Assembly (NCBI RefSeq): GCF_006538745.1
Contig: NZ_BJLR01000030.1
Coordinates: forward strand, 62,001-126,000
Reading direction: 5' to 3'
Length of the DNA: 64,000 nucleotides
Source of the DNA: Cellulomonas cellasea
GTDB lineage: Bacteria > Actinomycetota > Actinomycetes > Actinomycetales > Cellulomonadaceae
Position numbers and translations under genes: made by a program. The notes under the pieces were generated by a model. The model worked only from the letters and a program-made list of their open reading frames with translations. It did not search any database and was not told the DNA's origin. Position 1 is the first letter of the stretch, and every line of letters starts with the position of its first letter. Shown here one piece after another: positions 18,705 through 27,710 of the stretch.

Positions 18705-18778
18705 TGGGCCCGGCCGGTTTCGAACCGGCGACCTCCGCGGTGTAAGCGCGGCGCTCTGACCAGCTGAGCTACAGGCCC
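18705..18778 (-). tRNA. tRNA-Val (anticodon TAC)
   Basis: Complete cloverleaf on the minus strand: acceptor GGGCCTG/CGGGCCC (one G-U), D-arm GCTC...GAGC, anticodon stem CCGCG/CGCGG with loop CTTACAC (anticodon TAC, valine), and T-arm GCCGG TTCGAAA CCGGC. The discriminator is A. The following bases are CCCA, so a 3' CCA is not encoded in register. Confidence 0.96.
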
Positions 18779-18813
18779 CTGCGACGGGGGCACAGCCTAC
18801 CCGCCGGAGGACC

Positions 18814-19305
18814 TCAGGCGGGGGCTCCGGGGAGCGCGGCGACGGCCGCCCGGTAGTCCGCGAGGTCGCGCACGACGCCGCGCGGGTTGCGCACGCACCA
18901 CCGGACCACGCCCTCGGCGTCGACCAGGAAGCTGCACCGCAGCGCGAGCCCGTGCACCTCGTCGAACACGCCGTACGCGCGCGCGACCTCGCCGTGCGGC
19001 CAGAAGTCGGAGAGGAGCGCGAAGGTGTAGCCCTCCTGCTCCGCCCACGCGCGCAGCGAGAAGGTCGCGTCGCACGACACCACGAGGAGCCGCGCGCCGG
19101 AGTCCTCGAGCTCGCCGAGGTTGTCGCGGAGCTCGCACAGCTCCTGCGTGCACCGGCCCGAGAACGCGAACGGCACGAAGACGACGAGCACGGGTGCCCC
19201 GCGCAGCGCGCCGAGGCGAACCGGGGTCCCGTGGGTGTCGTCGAGCGTGAAGTCCGGCGCCGGGTCACCGACGCCGACCGGGGCGCCGGGGACCGACGGG
19301 TTCAC
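18814..19305 (-). CDS. ahpE: Peroxiredoxin, AhpE-like
   Basis: Thiol peroxidase reducing peroxides and peroxynitrite. The 163-residue thioredoxin fold contains the active-site region FVPFAFSGRCTQELCELRD with peroxidatic Cys52, and LLSDFWPHGEVARAYGVFDE, which matches mycobacterial AhpE closely. A second cysteine at position 57 could act as resolving residue; others follow (CSFLVD, CVRNP). The GTG start overlaps the upstream DUF3052 stop (GTGA). Position next to DUF3052 and aceE repeats the mycobacterial gene order. Reductant (mycothiol/mycoredoxin in relatives) is not visible here. Confidence 0.92.
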   Translation of the reverse strand: MNPSVPGAPVGVGDPAPDFTLDDTHGTPVRLGALRGAPVLVVFVPFAFSGRCTQELCELRDNLGELEDSGARLLVVSCDATFSLRAWAEQEGYTFALLSDFWPHGEVARAYGVFDEVHGLALRCSFLVDAEGVVRWCVRNPRGVVRDLADYRAAVAALPGAPA

Positions 19306-19724
19306 TTGCCGCGGCCGCGCGTCCCGAGCCGCGTCGCGGACCAGTCCGAGGCGATCGCGAAGGTGCTCGTCGCGTGGAGGCCCGCGGTGGTCGCGGCCTC
19401 CTCGATGTCGCCGTGGTCGACGTGGCCGGTGCGGCCGGGCTTGGGCGTGAACACCCAGATCGAGCCCCCGTCGTCCAGCACGGTCTGCGCGTCGACGAGC
19501 GAGTCCGTGAGGTCGCCGTCCTCCTCGCGCCACCAGATCACGACGGCGTCCGTGACGTCGTCGTAGTCCTCGTCGACGAGCTCGGTGCCGGTGGCAGCCT
19601 CGATCGCTGCGCGCAGGTCGTCGTCGACGTCGTCGTCGTACCCGAACTCCTGGATCACCTGACCGGAGGTGAAGCCCAGACGAACCGCTGCCTGCGTGGC
19701 CGCGTCGCCCGCGGTGCTTGCCAC
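19302..19724 (-). CDS. DUF3052 family protein
   Basis: A 140-residue actinobacterial protein of unknown function. Conserved pattern: RLGFTSGQVIQEFGYDDDVDDDLRAAIE, AVVIWWREEDGDLTDSLVDA, GGSIWVFTPKPGRTGHV and the C-terminal SDWSATRLGTRGRG. Very acidic in the middle and basic at the end. GTG start at 19724; coupled to ahpE by a 4-bp overlap and divergent from aceE across 305 bp. Its persistent pairing with AhpE and AceE suggests a role in redox or central carbon metabolism, but no catalytic motif is visible. Confidence 0.88.
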   Translation of the reverse strand: MASTAGDAATQAAVRLGFTSGQVIQEFGYDDDVDDDLRAAIEAATGTELVDEDYDDVTDAVVIWWREEDGDLTDSLVDAQTVLDDGGSIWVFTPKPGRTGHVDHGDIEEAATTAGLHATSTFAIASDWSATRLGTRGRGK

Positions 19725-20029
19725 GTGCTGACCGTTCCCTTCCGTCGAGGCCGCCCAGAGGTGGCGACCTTTCGATTCCGCAAACCGTAGCCCACCGCAC
19801 CGGGTGACGCCGTGGCAAGGCCCCGGGGAGAACCGGCGTGGCGCGGGTGTCGCGAGCGTCACGTCCGCCCGGGGACCCTCGGTGTGACTTTCCGGGCTGC
19901 AGGGCAGGACAATGGGTGAACTACCCCGCGCCCGACGGCGCGCACTGCCGCGCACGAACGTCGGGACCGGGCCCAGGTGCGCGCAGGGGCCGACCAGGCG
20001 CCGCCGCGAACGAGAGGCGAGGAGCGCTG
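19725..20029. promoter_or_regulatory. Divergent promoter region between DUF3052-ahpE and aceE
   Basis: A 305-bp gap with no supportable gene. It must hold promoters for both directions. I see no confident -35/-10 pair, riboswitch or strong palindrome; the stretch nearest DUF3052 (19755-19800) is relatively less GC-rich. The aceE ribosome site (GAGGAGCG) sits at its right end. Confidence 0.4.
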
Positions 20030-22774
20030 GTGGCTTCGACCGACGAGAGAGGGCCGCTCATCAACGGCCTGCTGAGCCAGGTACCCGACTTCGACCCGGA
20101 GGAGACCGGTGAGTGGGTCGAGTCGCTCGACGGCCTGATCGACGACCGCGGCGGGCCGCGGGCACGCTACGTCCTGCTGAGCCTGCTCAAGCGGGCACGT
20201 GAGCGGAACATCGCGGTGCCCACGTCCGTGAACACGCCGTACGTCAACACGATCGGCGTGCACGAGGAGCCGTACTTCCCCGGCGACGAGGTCATGGAGC
20301 GGCGCTACCGCTCGTGGATCCGCTGGAACGCGGCCGTCATGGTCACGCGCGCCCAGCGACCCGGCGTCGCGGTCGGCGGGCACATCTCGTCGTACGCGTC
20401 CGTCGCGACGCTGTACGAGGTGGGGCTCAACCACTTCTTCCGCGGCAAGGACCACGAGGGCGGCGGCGACCAGGTCTACTTCCAGGGCCACGCCTCCCCC
20501 GGCGTCTACGCGCGCGGGTTCCTCGAGGGTCGCCTGTCCGAGCACCAGCTCGACGGGTTCCGCCAGGAGCTCTCGCACCCCGGCGGCGGCCTGCCGTCCT
20601 ACCCGCACCCGCGGCTCGCGCCGACGCTGTGGGAGTTCCCGACCGTCTCGATGGGCCTCGGCCCGGCGTCGGCGATCTACCAGGCGTGGACCAACCGGTA
20701 CCTGCACCTGCGCGGCATCAAGGACACGAGTCAGCAGGACGTCTGGGCGTTCCTCGGCGACGGCGAGATGGACGAGCCCGAGAGCCGCGGCATGCTGCAG
20801 CTCGCGGCGCAGCAGGGTCTCGACAACCTGACGTTCGTCGTCAACTGCAACCTGCAGCGCCTCGACGGCCCGGTCCGCGGCAACGGCAAGATCATCCAGG
20901 AGCTCGAGGCGCAGTTCCGCGGCGCCGGCTGGAACGTCATCAAGGTCATCTGGGGCCGCGAGTGGGACGTCCTGCTCAACGCCGACAAGGACCGCGCGCT
21001 CGTCAACCTCATGAACGAGACGCGCGACGGCGACTACCAGACCTACAAGGCCAACGACGGCGCGTTCGTCCGCGAGCACTTCTTCGGCCGTGACCCCCGC
21101 ACCAAGCAGCTCGTCGAGAAGATGACCGACGACGAGATCTGGGCGCTCAAGCGTGGCGGGCACGACTACCGCAAGCTCTACGCGGCCTACTCGGCGGCGC
21201 GCGCCCACACGGGGCAGCCGACCGTGATCCTCGCGCACACCATCAAGGGCTACGGCCTGGGCTCGGGCTTCGCGGGACGCAACGCGACGCACCAGATGAA
21301 GAAGCTCAAGGGCGACGACCTCAAGGCGCTGCGCGACTCGCTGCACATCCCGATCACGGACGAGCAGATCGACGCGGACCCGTACCTGCCGCCGTACTTC
21401 CACCCCGGCGCGGACGACCCGGCGATCCAGTACATGCTCGACCGGCGCCGCCAGCTCGGCGGGTTCGTGCCCGAGCGCCGGGAGAAGCACGTCCCGGTGC
21501 AGGTCCCGGGCGACAAGGTCTACGAGGGGCTCGCCAAGGGCTCGGGGACGCAGGAGGTCGCCACGACGATGGCGCTCGTGCGCCTGTTCAAGGACCTCGT
21601 CCGCGACAAGGAGTTCGGCCACCGGATCGTCCCGATCATCCCGGACGAGGCCCGCACCTTCGGTCTCGACGCGATCTTCCCGAGCGCCAAGATCTTCAAC
21701 ACGCAGGGCCAGCACTACCTCGCGGTCGACCGCGACCTCATGCTCTCCTACAAGGAGTCCGAGGCCGGCCAGATCATGCACACCGGCATCAACGAGGCGG
21801 GCTCCGCGGCGGCGTTCCAGGCGGTCGGCACGTCCTACGCGACGCACGGCGAGCCGCTCGTGCCGTTCTACTTCTACTACTCGATGTTCGGGTTCCAGCG
21901 CACCGGCGACCAGTTCTGGGCGGCCGGCGACCAGATGACCCGCGGCTTCCTCATCGGGGCGACCGCGGGCCGGACCACGCTGACCGGCGAGGGCCTGCAG
22001 CACGCCGACGGGCACTCGCCCGTGATCGCGGCGACCATGCCGCACGTCGTGCACTACGACCCGGCGTACGGGTACGAGATCCGGCACATCGTGCGCGACG
22101 GCATCGACCGCATGTACGGCCCCGACTCGGGCCGCGACCGGGACGTCATGTACTACCTCACGGTGTACAACGAGCCGATGCTCCAGCCGGCCGAGCCCGA
22201 GGGCGTCGACGTCGAGGGCATCCTGCGCGGCATCCACCGCGTGGCCGAGGCCGAGGGCGACGGGCCGCGCGCCCAGCTCCTCGCGTCCGGCGTCGCGGTG
22301 CCGTGGGCGCTCGAGGCGCGGGAGCTGCTCGCGAACGACTGGGGCGTGCGCGCCGCGGTGTGGTCGGTCACGAGCTGGAACGAGCTGCGGCGCGACGGCC
22401 TGCGGGCCGACGAGCGGGCGTTCCTGCACCCCGGCGAGGAGCAGCACGAGGCGTACGTGACGACGAAGCTGCGCGGGTCCGAGGGTCCGTTCGTCGCGGT
22501 CAGCGACTTCGACCACCTGGTGCCCGACCAGATCCGCCAGTGGGTCCCCGGCACCTACGCGACGCTGGGCGCCGACGGCTTCGGCTTCTCGGACACCCGG
22601 CCGGCGACGCGGCGGCACTTCAAGATCGACGGCCCCTCGGTCGTCGTCCGGGTGCTGCAGCAGCTCGCCCGCGAGGGGCACGTGGCGCACGACGCCCCGG
22701 CCCAGGCGATCGAGCGGTACCGGCTGCACGACGTCACGGCCGGGACCTCGGGCAACGCGGGCGGGGAGTCCTGA
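20030..22774 (+). CDS. aceE: Pyruvate dehydrogenase E1 component, homodimeric
   Basis: Thiamine-diphosphate-dependent decarboxylation of pyruvate in the pyruvate dehydrogenase complex, feeding acetyl-CoA to the TCA cycle and to the fatty-acid operon downstream. The 914-residue single-chain E1 has the conserved N-terminus ([21 protein letters not shown]), the ThDP/Mg site ([14 protein letters not shown] ... [17 protein letters not shown]) near residues 240-285, and the pyrimidine-binding half ([35 protein letters not shown]). The GTG start follows GAGGAG; longer in-frame extensions to 19838 are non-coding. A perfect hairpin terminator follows, so it is probably monocistronic; E2/E3 are not in the window. 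Confidence 0.97.
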   Translation: MASTDERGPLINGLLSQVPDFDPEETGEWVESLDGLIDDRGGPRARYVLLSLLKRARERNIAVPTSVNTPYVNTIGVHEEPYFPGDEVMERRYRSWIRWNAAVMVTRAQRPGVAVGGHISSYASVATLYEVGLNHFFRGKDHEGGGDQVYFQGHASPGVYARGFLEGRLSEHQLDGFRQELSHPGGGLPSYPHPRLAPTLWEFPTVSMGLGPASAIYQAWTNRYLHLRGIKDTSQQDVWAFLGDGEMDEPESRGMLQLAAQQGLDNLTFVVNCNLQRLDGPVRGNGKIIQELEAQFRGAGWNVIKVIWGREWDVLLNADKDRALVNLMNETRDGDYQTYKANDGAFVREHFFGRDPRTKQLVEKMTDDEIWALKRGGHDYRKLYAAYSAARAHTGQPTVILAHTIKGYGLGSGFAGRNATHQMKKLKGDDLKALRDSLHIPITDEQIDADPYLPPYFHPGADDPAIQYMLDRRRQLGGFVPERREKHVPVQVPGDKVYEGLAKGSGTQEVATTMALVRLFKDLVRDKEFGHRIVPIIPDEARTFGLDAIFPSAKIFNTQGQHYLAVDRDLMLSYKESEAGQIMHTGINEAGSAAAFQAVGTSYATHGEPLVPFYFYYSMFGFQRTGDQFWAAGDQMTRGFLIGATAGRTTLTGEGLQHADGHSPVIAATMPHVVHYDPAYGYEIRHIVRDGIDRMYGPDSGRDRDVMYYLTVYNEPMLQPAEPEGVDVEGILRGIHRVAEAEGDGPRAQLLASGVAVPWALEARELLANDWGVRAAVWSVTSWNELRRDGLRADERAFLHPGEEQHEAYVTTKLRGSEGPFVAVSDFDHLVPDQIRQWVPGTYATLGADGFGFSDTRPATRRHFKIDGPSVVVRVLQQLAREGHVAHDAPAQAIERYRLHDVTAGTSGNAGGES

Positions 22775-22799
22775 CGCGCGTGCCGTGAGGCGCTGACTG

Positions 22800-22845
22800 G
22801 TACGACGAGGGGCCCGGCGGTGATCCGCCGGGCCCCTCGTCGTAC
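22800..22845. terminator. Bidirectional hairpin terminator
   Basis: A perfect 21-bp inverted repeat (arms 22800-22820 and 22825-22845) around the 4-nt loop TGAT, between the convergent aceE and the coiled-helix gene at 22902. There is no long T-run, as usual in this GC range. Confidence 0.9.
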
Positions 22846-22901
22846 GTCCTGCTGCGTGCGGCGCGCCGAGCGTGTCGCGACGGGACCGCCCTGCCGGCGC
22901 G

Positions 22902-23588
22902 TCAGGCGCCGGGCGTGTGCTGCTGGGCCTGCGTGATGGCCCGGCCCAGCTCGGCGCGCAGGTCCGCGACCGCACGCGCGTCCGGGTAGAGGTCGAGCGA
23001 CGCGAGGTGCTGCTTCGCCTCGAACGGGCGGTCGGCCTCGAGCGCGGCGAGCACGAGCTGCCGGGCGATCTCGGGGTCGTGCTCGCGGGGACGCCAGTGA
23101 CCGACCCCGAGCGACAGCGCGTCGACGGGCAGCCCGGCGTCGCGCAGGACACCGAGGCCAGCGGCGAGCGCCTGGCCGCTCGGGTCGCGCTCCGCGGCGG
23201 TCGTGAGCCGGCGCAGCGTCCCCTCGTGGTCGTCGCGCACGGACAGCCGGGCGACCTCGATCAGCGGGTACCAGGCGCGGGGGTTGCCGGCGAGCTCCTC
23301 GCCGAGCGACCACACCGCGAGGTCGGCGGCGCGCTGGCGCTCGCTCTCGTCGGTCGGCGCGCTCAGCGGGTCGCCGTCGTGCGAGGTCTCGGCGGCGCGG
23401 CGGCGGACGATCTCCGCGAGCGCGCTGAAGGCCCGCTCGTTGTTCGGGTCGTCGCTCAGCATCGAGCGGAGGGCGTCCTCGTGCAGGGTGTCCCCGCGGC
23501 GCGTGGCCGTGGTCGGGCGCCGTGCGCCCACTCTCGATGCCGACGTCGGTCGTCGCATGAGCTGGCGGAGCCGGGGCAGAAGGGCCAT
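22902..23588 (-). CDS. Uncharacterised helical, TPR-like protein
   Basis: I do not recognise a named family. The 228-residue product opens with a basic stretch (MALLPRLRQLMRRPTSASRVGARRPTTATRRGD), then alternates helix pairs: DPNNERAFSALAEIVRRRAAET, RAADLAVWSLGEELAGNPRAWYPLIEVARLS, GTLRRLTTAAERDPSGQALAAGLGVLR and ALEADRPFEAKQHLASLDLYPDARAV. Spacing and the small/large residue pattern resemble tetratricopeptide repeats, so it may be a protein-protein adaptor. ATG start at 23588, 115 bp from the divergent FasR-like regulator. No signal peptide. Confidence 0.65.
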   Translation of the reverse strand: MALLPRLRQLMRRPTSASRVGARRPTTATRRGDTLHEDALRSMLSDDPNNERAFSALAEIVRRRAAETSHDGDPLSAPTDESERQRAADLAVWSLGEELAGNPRAWYPLIEVARLSVRDDHEGTLRRLTTAAERDPSGQALAAGLGVLRDAGLPVDALSLGVGHWRPREHDPEIARQLVLAALEADRPFEAKQHLASLDLYPDARAVADLRAELGRAITQAQQHTPGA

Positions 23589-23702
23589 GAGGCGACAATA
23601 TCCGCTGGCACGCCCGCGCACCCGGGCGGAGGGCCGGATCGGGGGTCGTGACGGCCCGGGTCTTTGTCGACTTCCCACAACGGCGGACCGTATGCTCGCC
23701 GG

Positions 23703-24989
23703 ATGGCCCCGCCCCGCACCCGCACCGCCGCGAGCGAGCCCGGGACGTCGACCCGCACGGCACCGGCCCTCGCGCCGTCGCCGGCGCCCGCGTCGACCGG
23801 GGCTGGAGCCGGGGCCGGCGACGCACCGTGCCCCACCGGCACGGAGACGCTGCGCCGCGTCCGGGACGGCAACGGGCTGCTCGCGGCCGCCGCGATGCGC
23901 CGCCTCGACGAGGACCTGGACTGGTACCGCACGCTGCCCGCCGAGGACCGCTCGTGGGTCGGCCTCGTCGCGCAGGCGGGCATCACCGCGTTCGTCACGT
24001 GGTTCGGCGACCGGTCGACTCCGCCGCACGGCGTCGGCGAGATCTTCGCCGCCGCTCCCCCGGAGCTGACCCGCTCCATCTCCCTGCAGCACACGCTGCA
24101 GCTCGTGCGGGTCGTCGTCGACGTCGTCGAGACGCACAGCGACGAGCTCGCGGCGCCCGGCGGCGAGCGGGACCTGCGCGAGGCCGTGCTCCGGTACTCG
24201 CGCGAGGTCGCCTTCTCGGCCGCCGAGGTCTACGCGCGGGCCGCCGAGGTGCGCGGCGCGTGGGACGCCCGCCTCGAGGCGCTCGTGGTGGACGCCCTGG
24301 TCCGCGGCGAGGTCGACGACGCGCTCCGCTCGCGGCTCGCCGCGCTGGGCTGGAGCGGCCGCGGGTCGACGCTGGTCATGGTCGGCACGACGTCCTCGGT
24401 GCTCGACGACGTGCGCGCCGCGGACCTGCGCCGCCAGACCCGCCGCGCCGCGGACGACGCCCTGGTCGGGATCCAGGGCGACCGCCTCGTGGTGATCCTG
24501 GGCGGCGAGCGCGACCTGCGCGCCGCCGCCACCTCGCTGCTCCCGCGCTTCGGGCCCGGTCCGGTCGTGATCGGCCCGCTCGTGCGGGACCTCGCCGACG
24601 CGGCCCGCTCGGCGCGCGCGGCGCTCGCGGGTCTCGTCGCGGCACCCGCGTGGGAGCAGGCCCCGCGGCCGGTGCCGGCCGACGACCTGCTGCCCGAGCG
24701 GGTGCTCACCGGGGACGTGATCGCGCGGCGCACGCTCGTCGCGCAGGCCTACGACCCGCTCGTCGCCGCGACGGGCTCGCTGCTCGAGACGCTCTCGGCC
24801 TACCTGGGCGCGGGCCGGTCGCTCGAGGCCGCCGCACGGGTGCTGTACGTGCACCCCAACACCGTGCGCTACCGCCTGCGCCGGGTCGCGGACGTCACGG
24901 GCTGGGACCCGCTGAACCCGCGCGAGGCGTACGTGCTGCAGACCGCGCTCGCGCTCGGCCGTCTGGGTGAGTCCGCCGCCGGCACCTGA
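23703..24989 (+). CDS. fasR: PucR-family regulator, FasR-like, of fatty-acid synthesis
   Basis: Transcriptional regulator directly ahead of fabDHPF. In Streptomyces the regulator at the same position (FasR) activates this operon, so the same role is inferred. The 428-residue sequence has an acidic, Pro/Ala-rich N-terminus, a central CdaR/GGDEF-like region (about 200-310), and a C-terminal PucR helix-turn-helix: SLEAAARVLYVHPNTVRYRL followed by RRVADVTGWDP. The ATG at 23703 was taken; a TTG at 23664 could extend it by 13 residues. The 88-bp gap to fabD contains a dyad that may be its operator. Confidence 0.88.
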   Translation: MAPPRTRTAASEPGTSTRTAPALAPSPAPASTGAGAGAGDAPCPTGTETLRRVRDGNGLLAAAAMRRLDEDLDWYRTLPAEDRSWVGLVAQAGITAFVTWFGDRSTPPHGVGEIFAAAPPELTRSISLQHTLQLVRVVVDVVETHSDELAAPGGERDLREAVLRYSREVAFSAAEVYARAAEVRGAWDARLEALVVDALVRGEVDDALRSRLAALGWSGRGSTLVMVGTTSSVLDDVRAADLRRQTRRAADDALVGIQGDRLVVILGGERDLRAAATSLLPRFGPGPVVIGPLVRDLADAARSARAALAGLVAAPAWEQAPRPVPADDLLPERVLTGDVIARRTLVAQAYDPLVAATGSLLETLSAYLGAGRSLEAAARVLYVHPNTVRYRLRRVADVTGWDPLNPREAYVLQTALALGRLGESAAGT

Positions 24990-25007
24990 GCCTTTGTAGG
25001 ATCAGCA

Positions 25008-25028
25008 CAACGTCGTTCGACGAGGTTG
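25008..25028. promoter_or_regulatory. Dyad-symmetric operator candidate and -10 element ahead of fabD
   Basis: The arms CAAC-N-TCGT and ACGA-N-GTTG are perfectly complementary around a 3-bp centre at 25018. A -10-like TAGGAT occurs at 24997-25002 (in CTTTGTAGGATC), so the dyad covers the expected transcription start. It lies 50 bp before the fabD GTG, and FasR is the obvious candidate ligand; this is inference. Confidence 0.55.
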
Positions 25029-25077
25029 GTGCGCGTCGTGTGCCGTGCCCGCGGGACAAGCAGGGCACAGTGGACAG

Positions 25078-26094
25078 GTGCTCGCCATCGTCTGCCCTGG
25101 CCAGGGCTCCCAGTCCCCCGGAATGCTCGGCCCGTGGCTCGAGCTCGACGGGGCCGCTGCGCGCCTCGACGGGTTCTCGCGTGCCGCCGGGCTCGACCTC
25201 GCCGCGCACGGCACGACCTCGGACGCCGACACGATCCGGGACACCGCCGTCGCGCAGCCCCTGATCGTCTCGACGTCGCTGCTCGCGGTGCACGCGGTGG
25301 TCGACGGCCTCGGCGGGCATACCCCCGCCGAGATCGCGGACGTCACCGCAGGCCACTCCGTGGGCGAGTTCGCGGCCGCCGCCGTCGCGGGGGTGCTCGA
25401 CGACGCCGACGCGGTCGGTCTCGTGGCGCAGCGCGCGACCGCGATGGCCCGCGCCGCCGCCGCGACCCCGACGGGCATGAGCGCGGTCGTCGGCGGCGAC
25501 CCCGCGGAGGTCCTCGCCGCGATCGCCGCCGCCGGCCTCACGCCCGCCAACGTCAACGGGGGCGGCCAGGTCGTCGCCGCCGGCGACCTCGATGCCCTCG
25601 CGGCGCTCGCGGCGAACCCGCCGGCGAAAGCGCGCGTCATCCCGCTCCAGGTGGCCGGCGCGTTCCACACCGAGTTCATGCGCCCCGCGCTCGACGCGTT
25701 CGCGCCCGCCGCCGCGGCCCAGGCGGCGCACGACCCGCGCACGGTGCTGCTGTCCAACGCCGACGGCCGCGCGTATGGCGACCTGCCCGGTGCGACCGGC
25801 CCGCGCGGCTCGGGGACCGAGGTGCTGGCCCGCCTCGCGCAGCAGATCGTCGCCCCGGTGCGCTGGGACCTGTGTCAGGAGACGCTCGTCGGGCTCGGCG
25901 TGACGGGGCTCCTCGAGCTCGCGCCCGGTGGTGTGCTCACCGGGCTCGCGCGACGTACGCTGCCCGGGGTCGAGACGGTCGCGGTGAAGTCCCCGGCCGA
26001 CCTGGACGCGGCGCGCGAGCTCGTCCGGCGCCACACCTCCTCTCCCGCGAGCAGCGCGGCTGAGTCCCCGAGCACCCAGGAGAACGCCTCGTGA
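25078..26094 (+). CDS. fabD: Malonyl-CoA:ACP transacylase
   Basis: Loads malonyl groups from CoA onto AcpP for type II fatty-acid synthesis. The 338-residue protein opens VLAIVCPGQGSQSPGML, has the nucleophile elbow GHSVGEFAAAA (Ser near residue 94) and the catalytic His in VAGAFHTEFM, with NVNGGGQVVAAG between. The GTG at 25078 begins right at the first strand of the fold; an in-frame ATG at 25045 would add 11 residues across the presumed leader. Stop and fabH start overlap (GTGA). First enzyme of the fab operon. Confidence 0.95.
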   Translation: MLAIVCPGQGSQSPGMLGPWLELDGAAARLDGFSRAAGLDLAAHGTTSDADTIRDTAVAQPLIVSTSLLAVHAVVDGLGGHTPAEIADVTAGHSVGEFAAAAVAGVLDDADAVGLVAQRATAMARAAAATPTGMSAVVGGDPAEVLAAIAAAGLTPANVNGGGQVVAAGDLDALAALAANPPAKARVIPLQVAGAFHTEFMRPALDAFAPAAAAQAAHDPRTVLLSNADGRAYGDLPGATGPRGSGTEVLARLAQQIVAPVRWDLCQETLVGLGVTGLLELAPGGVLTGLARRTLPGVETVAVKSPADLDAARELVRRHTSSPASSAAESPSTQENAS

Positions 26095-27089
26095 CCCGTC
26101 CGACCCTCACGCAGGCGACCGGCCCCGCGCACACGCGGATCCTCGGGCTGGGCGCCGCGCGCGGCTCGAAGGTCGTGCCGAACGACGACATCGTCGGCCC
26201 CATCGAGTCCTCGGACGAGTGGATCCGGCAGCGGACCGGCATCGTCACGCGCCGCCGCGCCGAGGCGGACACCGACGTGCTCGACCTCGCCGAGGAGGCG
26301 GCCCGCGAGGCGATCAAGAACGCCGGGCTGACGGGCGCGGACATCGACGCGGTCATCCTGTCGACCGTCACCTACTTCCACCAGACGCCCGCGGGCGCCG
26401 CGATCGTCGCCGACCGGGTCGGGGCGACGCCCGCCGCCGCCTACGACATCTCGGCCGCGTGCGCCGGCTACTGCTACGGCGTGGGCCAGGCCGACGCGCT
26501 CGTGCGCTCAGGTGCGGCGCGCAACGTGCTCGTGATCGGCGCCGAGAAGATGAGCGACTTCATCGACCCGACCGACCGGAGCATCTCGTTCCTGCTCGGC
26601 GACGGCGCGGGCGCGGTCGTCATCGGCCCGTCCGACACCCCGGGGATCGGCCCCACGGTCTGGGGCTCGGACGGCGGCCAGGCGCAGCTCATCCGCCAGA
26701 CGCACTCGTGGCAGGAGGCCGGCGAGCAGGGTTGGCCCACGCTCCGCCAGGAGGGTGCGAGCGTCTTCAAGTGGGCCGTCTGGCAGATGGCGCCCGTCGC
26801 GCAGAAGGCCGTCGCGGCCGCGGGGCTGACGATCGACGACCTCGACGCCTTCATCCCGCACCAGGCGAACATGCGGATCATCGACCAGATGATCAAGCAG
26901 CTCAAGCTCCCCGACACGGTCGCGGTCGGCCGCGACATCGCCGACATGGGCAACACGTCGGCGGCGTCGATCCCGCTCGCCACCGAGCGCCTGCTCCGCG
27001 AGGGCCAGGCGAAGAGCGGGGACATCGCGCTGCAGATCGGCTTCGGCGCGGGCCTCGTGTACGCCGCGCAGGTCGTCGTCCTGCCCTGA
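26091..27089 (+). CDS. fabH: 3-oxoacyl-ACP synthase III
   Basis: Initiating condensing enzyme: joins an acyl-CoA starter (branched in most actinomycetes) with malonyl-ACP. The catalytic triad is intact: Cys124 (DISAACAGYCYG), His near residue 256 (FIPHQANMRIID) and Asn near 286 (MGNTSAASIPLA). Other landmarks are SDEWIRQRTGI and GDGAGAVVIG. 332 residues, GTG start overlapping fabD. It sets starter-unit choice, hence the iso/anteiso fatty-acid profile. Confidence 0.96.
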   Translation: MTRPTLTQATGPAHTRILGLGAARGSKVVPNDDIVGPIESSDEWIRQRTGIVTRRRAEADTDVLDLAEEAAREAIKNAGLTGADIDAVILSTVTYFHQTPAGAAIVADRVGATPAAAYDISAACAGYCYGVGQADALVRSGAARNVLVIGAEKMSDFIDPTDRSISFLLGDGAGAVVIGPSDTPGIGPTVWGSDGGQAQLIRQTHSWQEAGEQGWPTLRQEGASVFKWAVWQMAPVAQKAVAAAGLTIDDLDAFIPHQANMRIIDQMIKQLKLPDTVAVGRDIADMGNTSAASIPLATERLLREGQAKSGDIALQIGFGAGLVYAAQVVVLP

Positions 27090-27212
27090 CCCCGACGGGG
27101 CCGGCGCCGGACCTCCCGACACGCGACCGGCCCGACCGCTCGTCCGCCACCCGGCGGTACCGTGCACGTCCCAGCAGCACGTCCCAGCAGCACCCCAACC
27201 AAGGAGATACCG

Positions 27213-27461
27213 ATGGCGCACAGCGAGCAGGAGATCCTGGCCGGACTGGCCGAGATCGTCAGCGAGGAGACGGGCCTTCCCACCGACTCCGTCCTGCCCG
27301 AGAAGTCCTTCACCGACGACCTCGACATCGACTCGCTGTCGATGATGACGATCGTCACCCTCGCCGAGGAGAAGTTCGACGTGCGCATCCCCGACGACGA
27401 GGTCAAGAACCTCGTCACGGTCGGCGACGCTGTCTCGTTCATCTCGGGCGCCCAGGCCTGA
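27213..27461 (+). CDS. acpP: Acyl carrier protein
   Basis: Carrier of growing acyl chains, modified with 4'-phosphopantetheine on Ser41 in DDLDIDSLSMM. At 82 residues, strongly acidic, with the EEKFDVRIPDDEVKNLVTVGDAV helix III region, it is a normal AcpP. The start is supported by AAGGAGATACC. It is separated from fabH by 123 bp and from fabF by 249 bp, unlike the tight fabD-fabH junction, and is followed by two strong tandem hairpins, consistent with separately boosted expression. Confidence 0.96.
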   Translation: MAHSEQEILAGLAEIVSEETGLPTDSVLPEKSFTDDLDIDSLSMMTIVTLAEEKFDVRIPDDEVKNLVTVGDAVSFISGAQA

Positions 27462-27468
27462 GGACACC

Positions 27469-27524
27469 GCTCGGCCGTACCCCGGCCGAGCACGCCGCTC
27501 GGCCGGGACGCTTCCCGGCCGAGC
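27469..27524 (+). promoter_or_regulatory. Two tandem hairpins after acpP
   Basis: Hairpin 1: GCTCGGCCG / CGGCCGAGC, 27469-27477 with 27483-27491. Hairpin 2: GCTCGGCCGGG / CCCGGCCGAGC, 27497-27507 with 27514-27524. Both stems share the CCGGCCGAGC sequence. They begin 8 bp after the acpP stop and may act as partial terminators or 3' mRNA stabilisers. The remaining bases to fabF (27525-27710) hold nothing recognisable apart from the ribosome site. Confidence 0.65.
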
Positions 27525-27710
27525 ACCGCTCGATCAGCACCACCGGACCGAGCACAGCCCGACCGGACCCGCTCAAGTGAGCGCCTCCGGTCCGCGCTCC
27601 CCCGAGGACGCAGCACGACGCAGCCGGCCGCCCGGCCCGCCCACGGCGCACCACACGCCCGGGCCGGGCGCCCGGACGCCCTCCCGCCACCGCCCCGAAC
27701 TGGAGCACCC

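Noticed and set aside
19859-23152. A 1,097-residue minus-strand frame opposite aceE
   Set aside because: Antisense of a confidently identified gene with no motif of its own; third-position GC bias explains its length.
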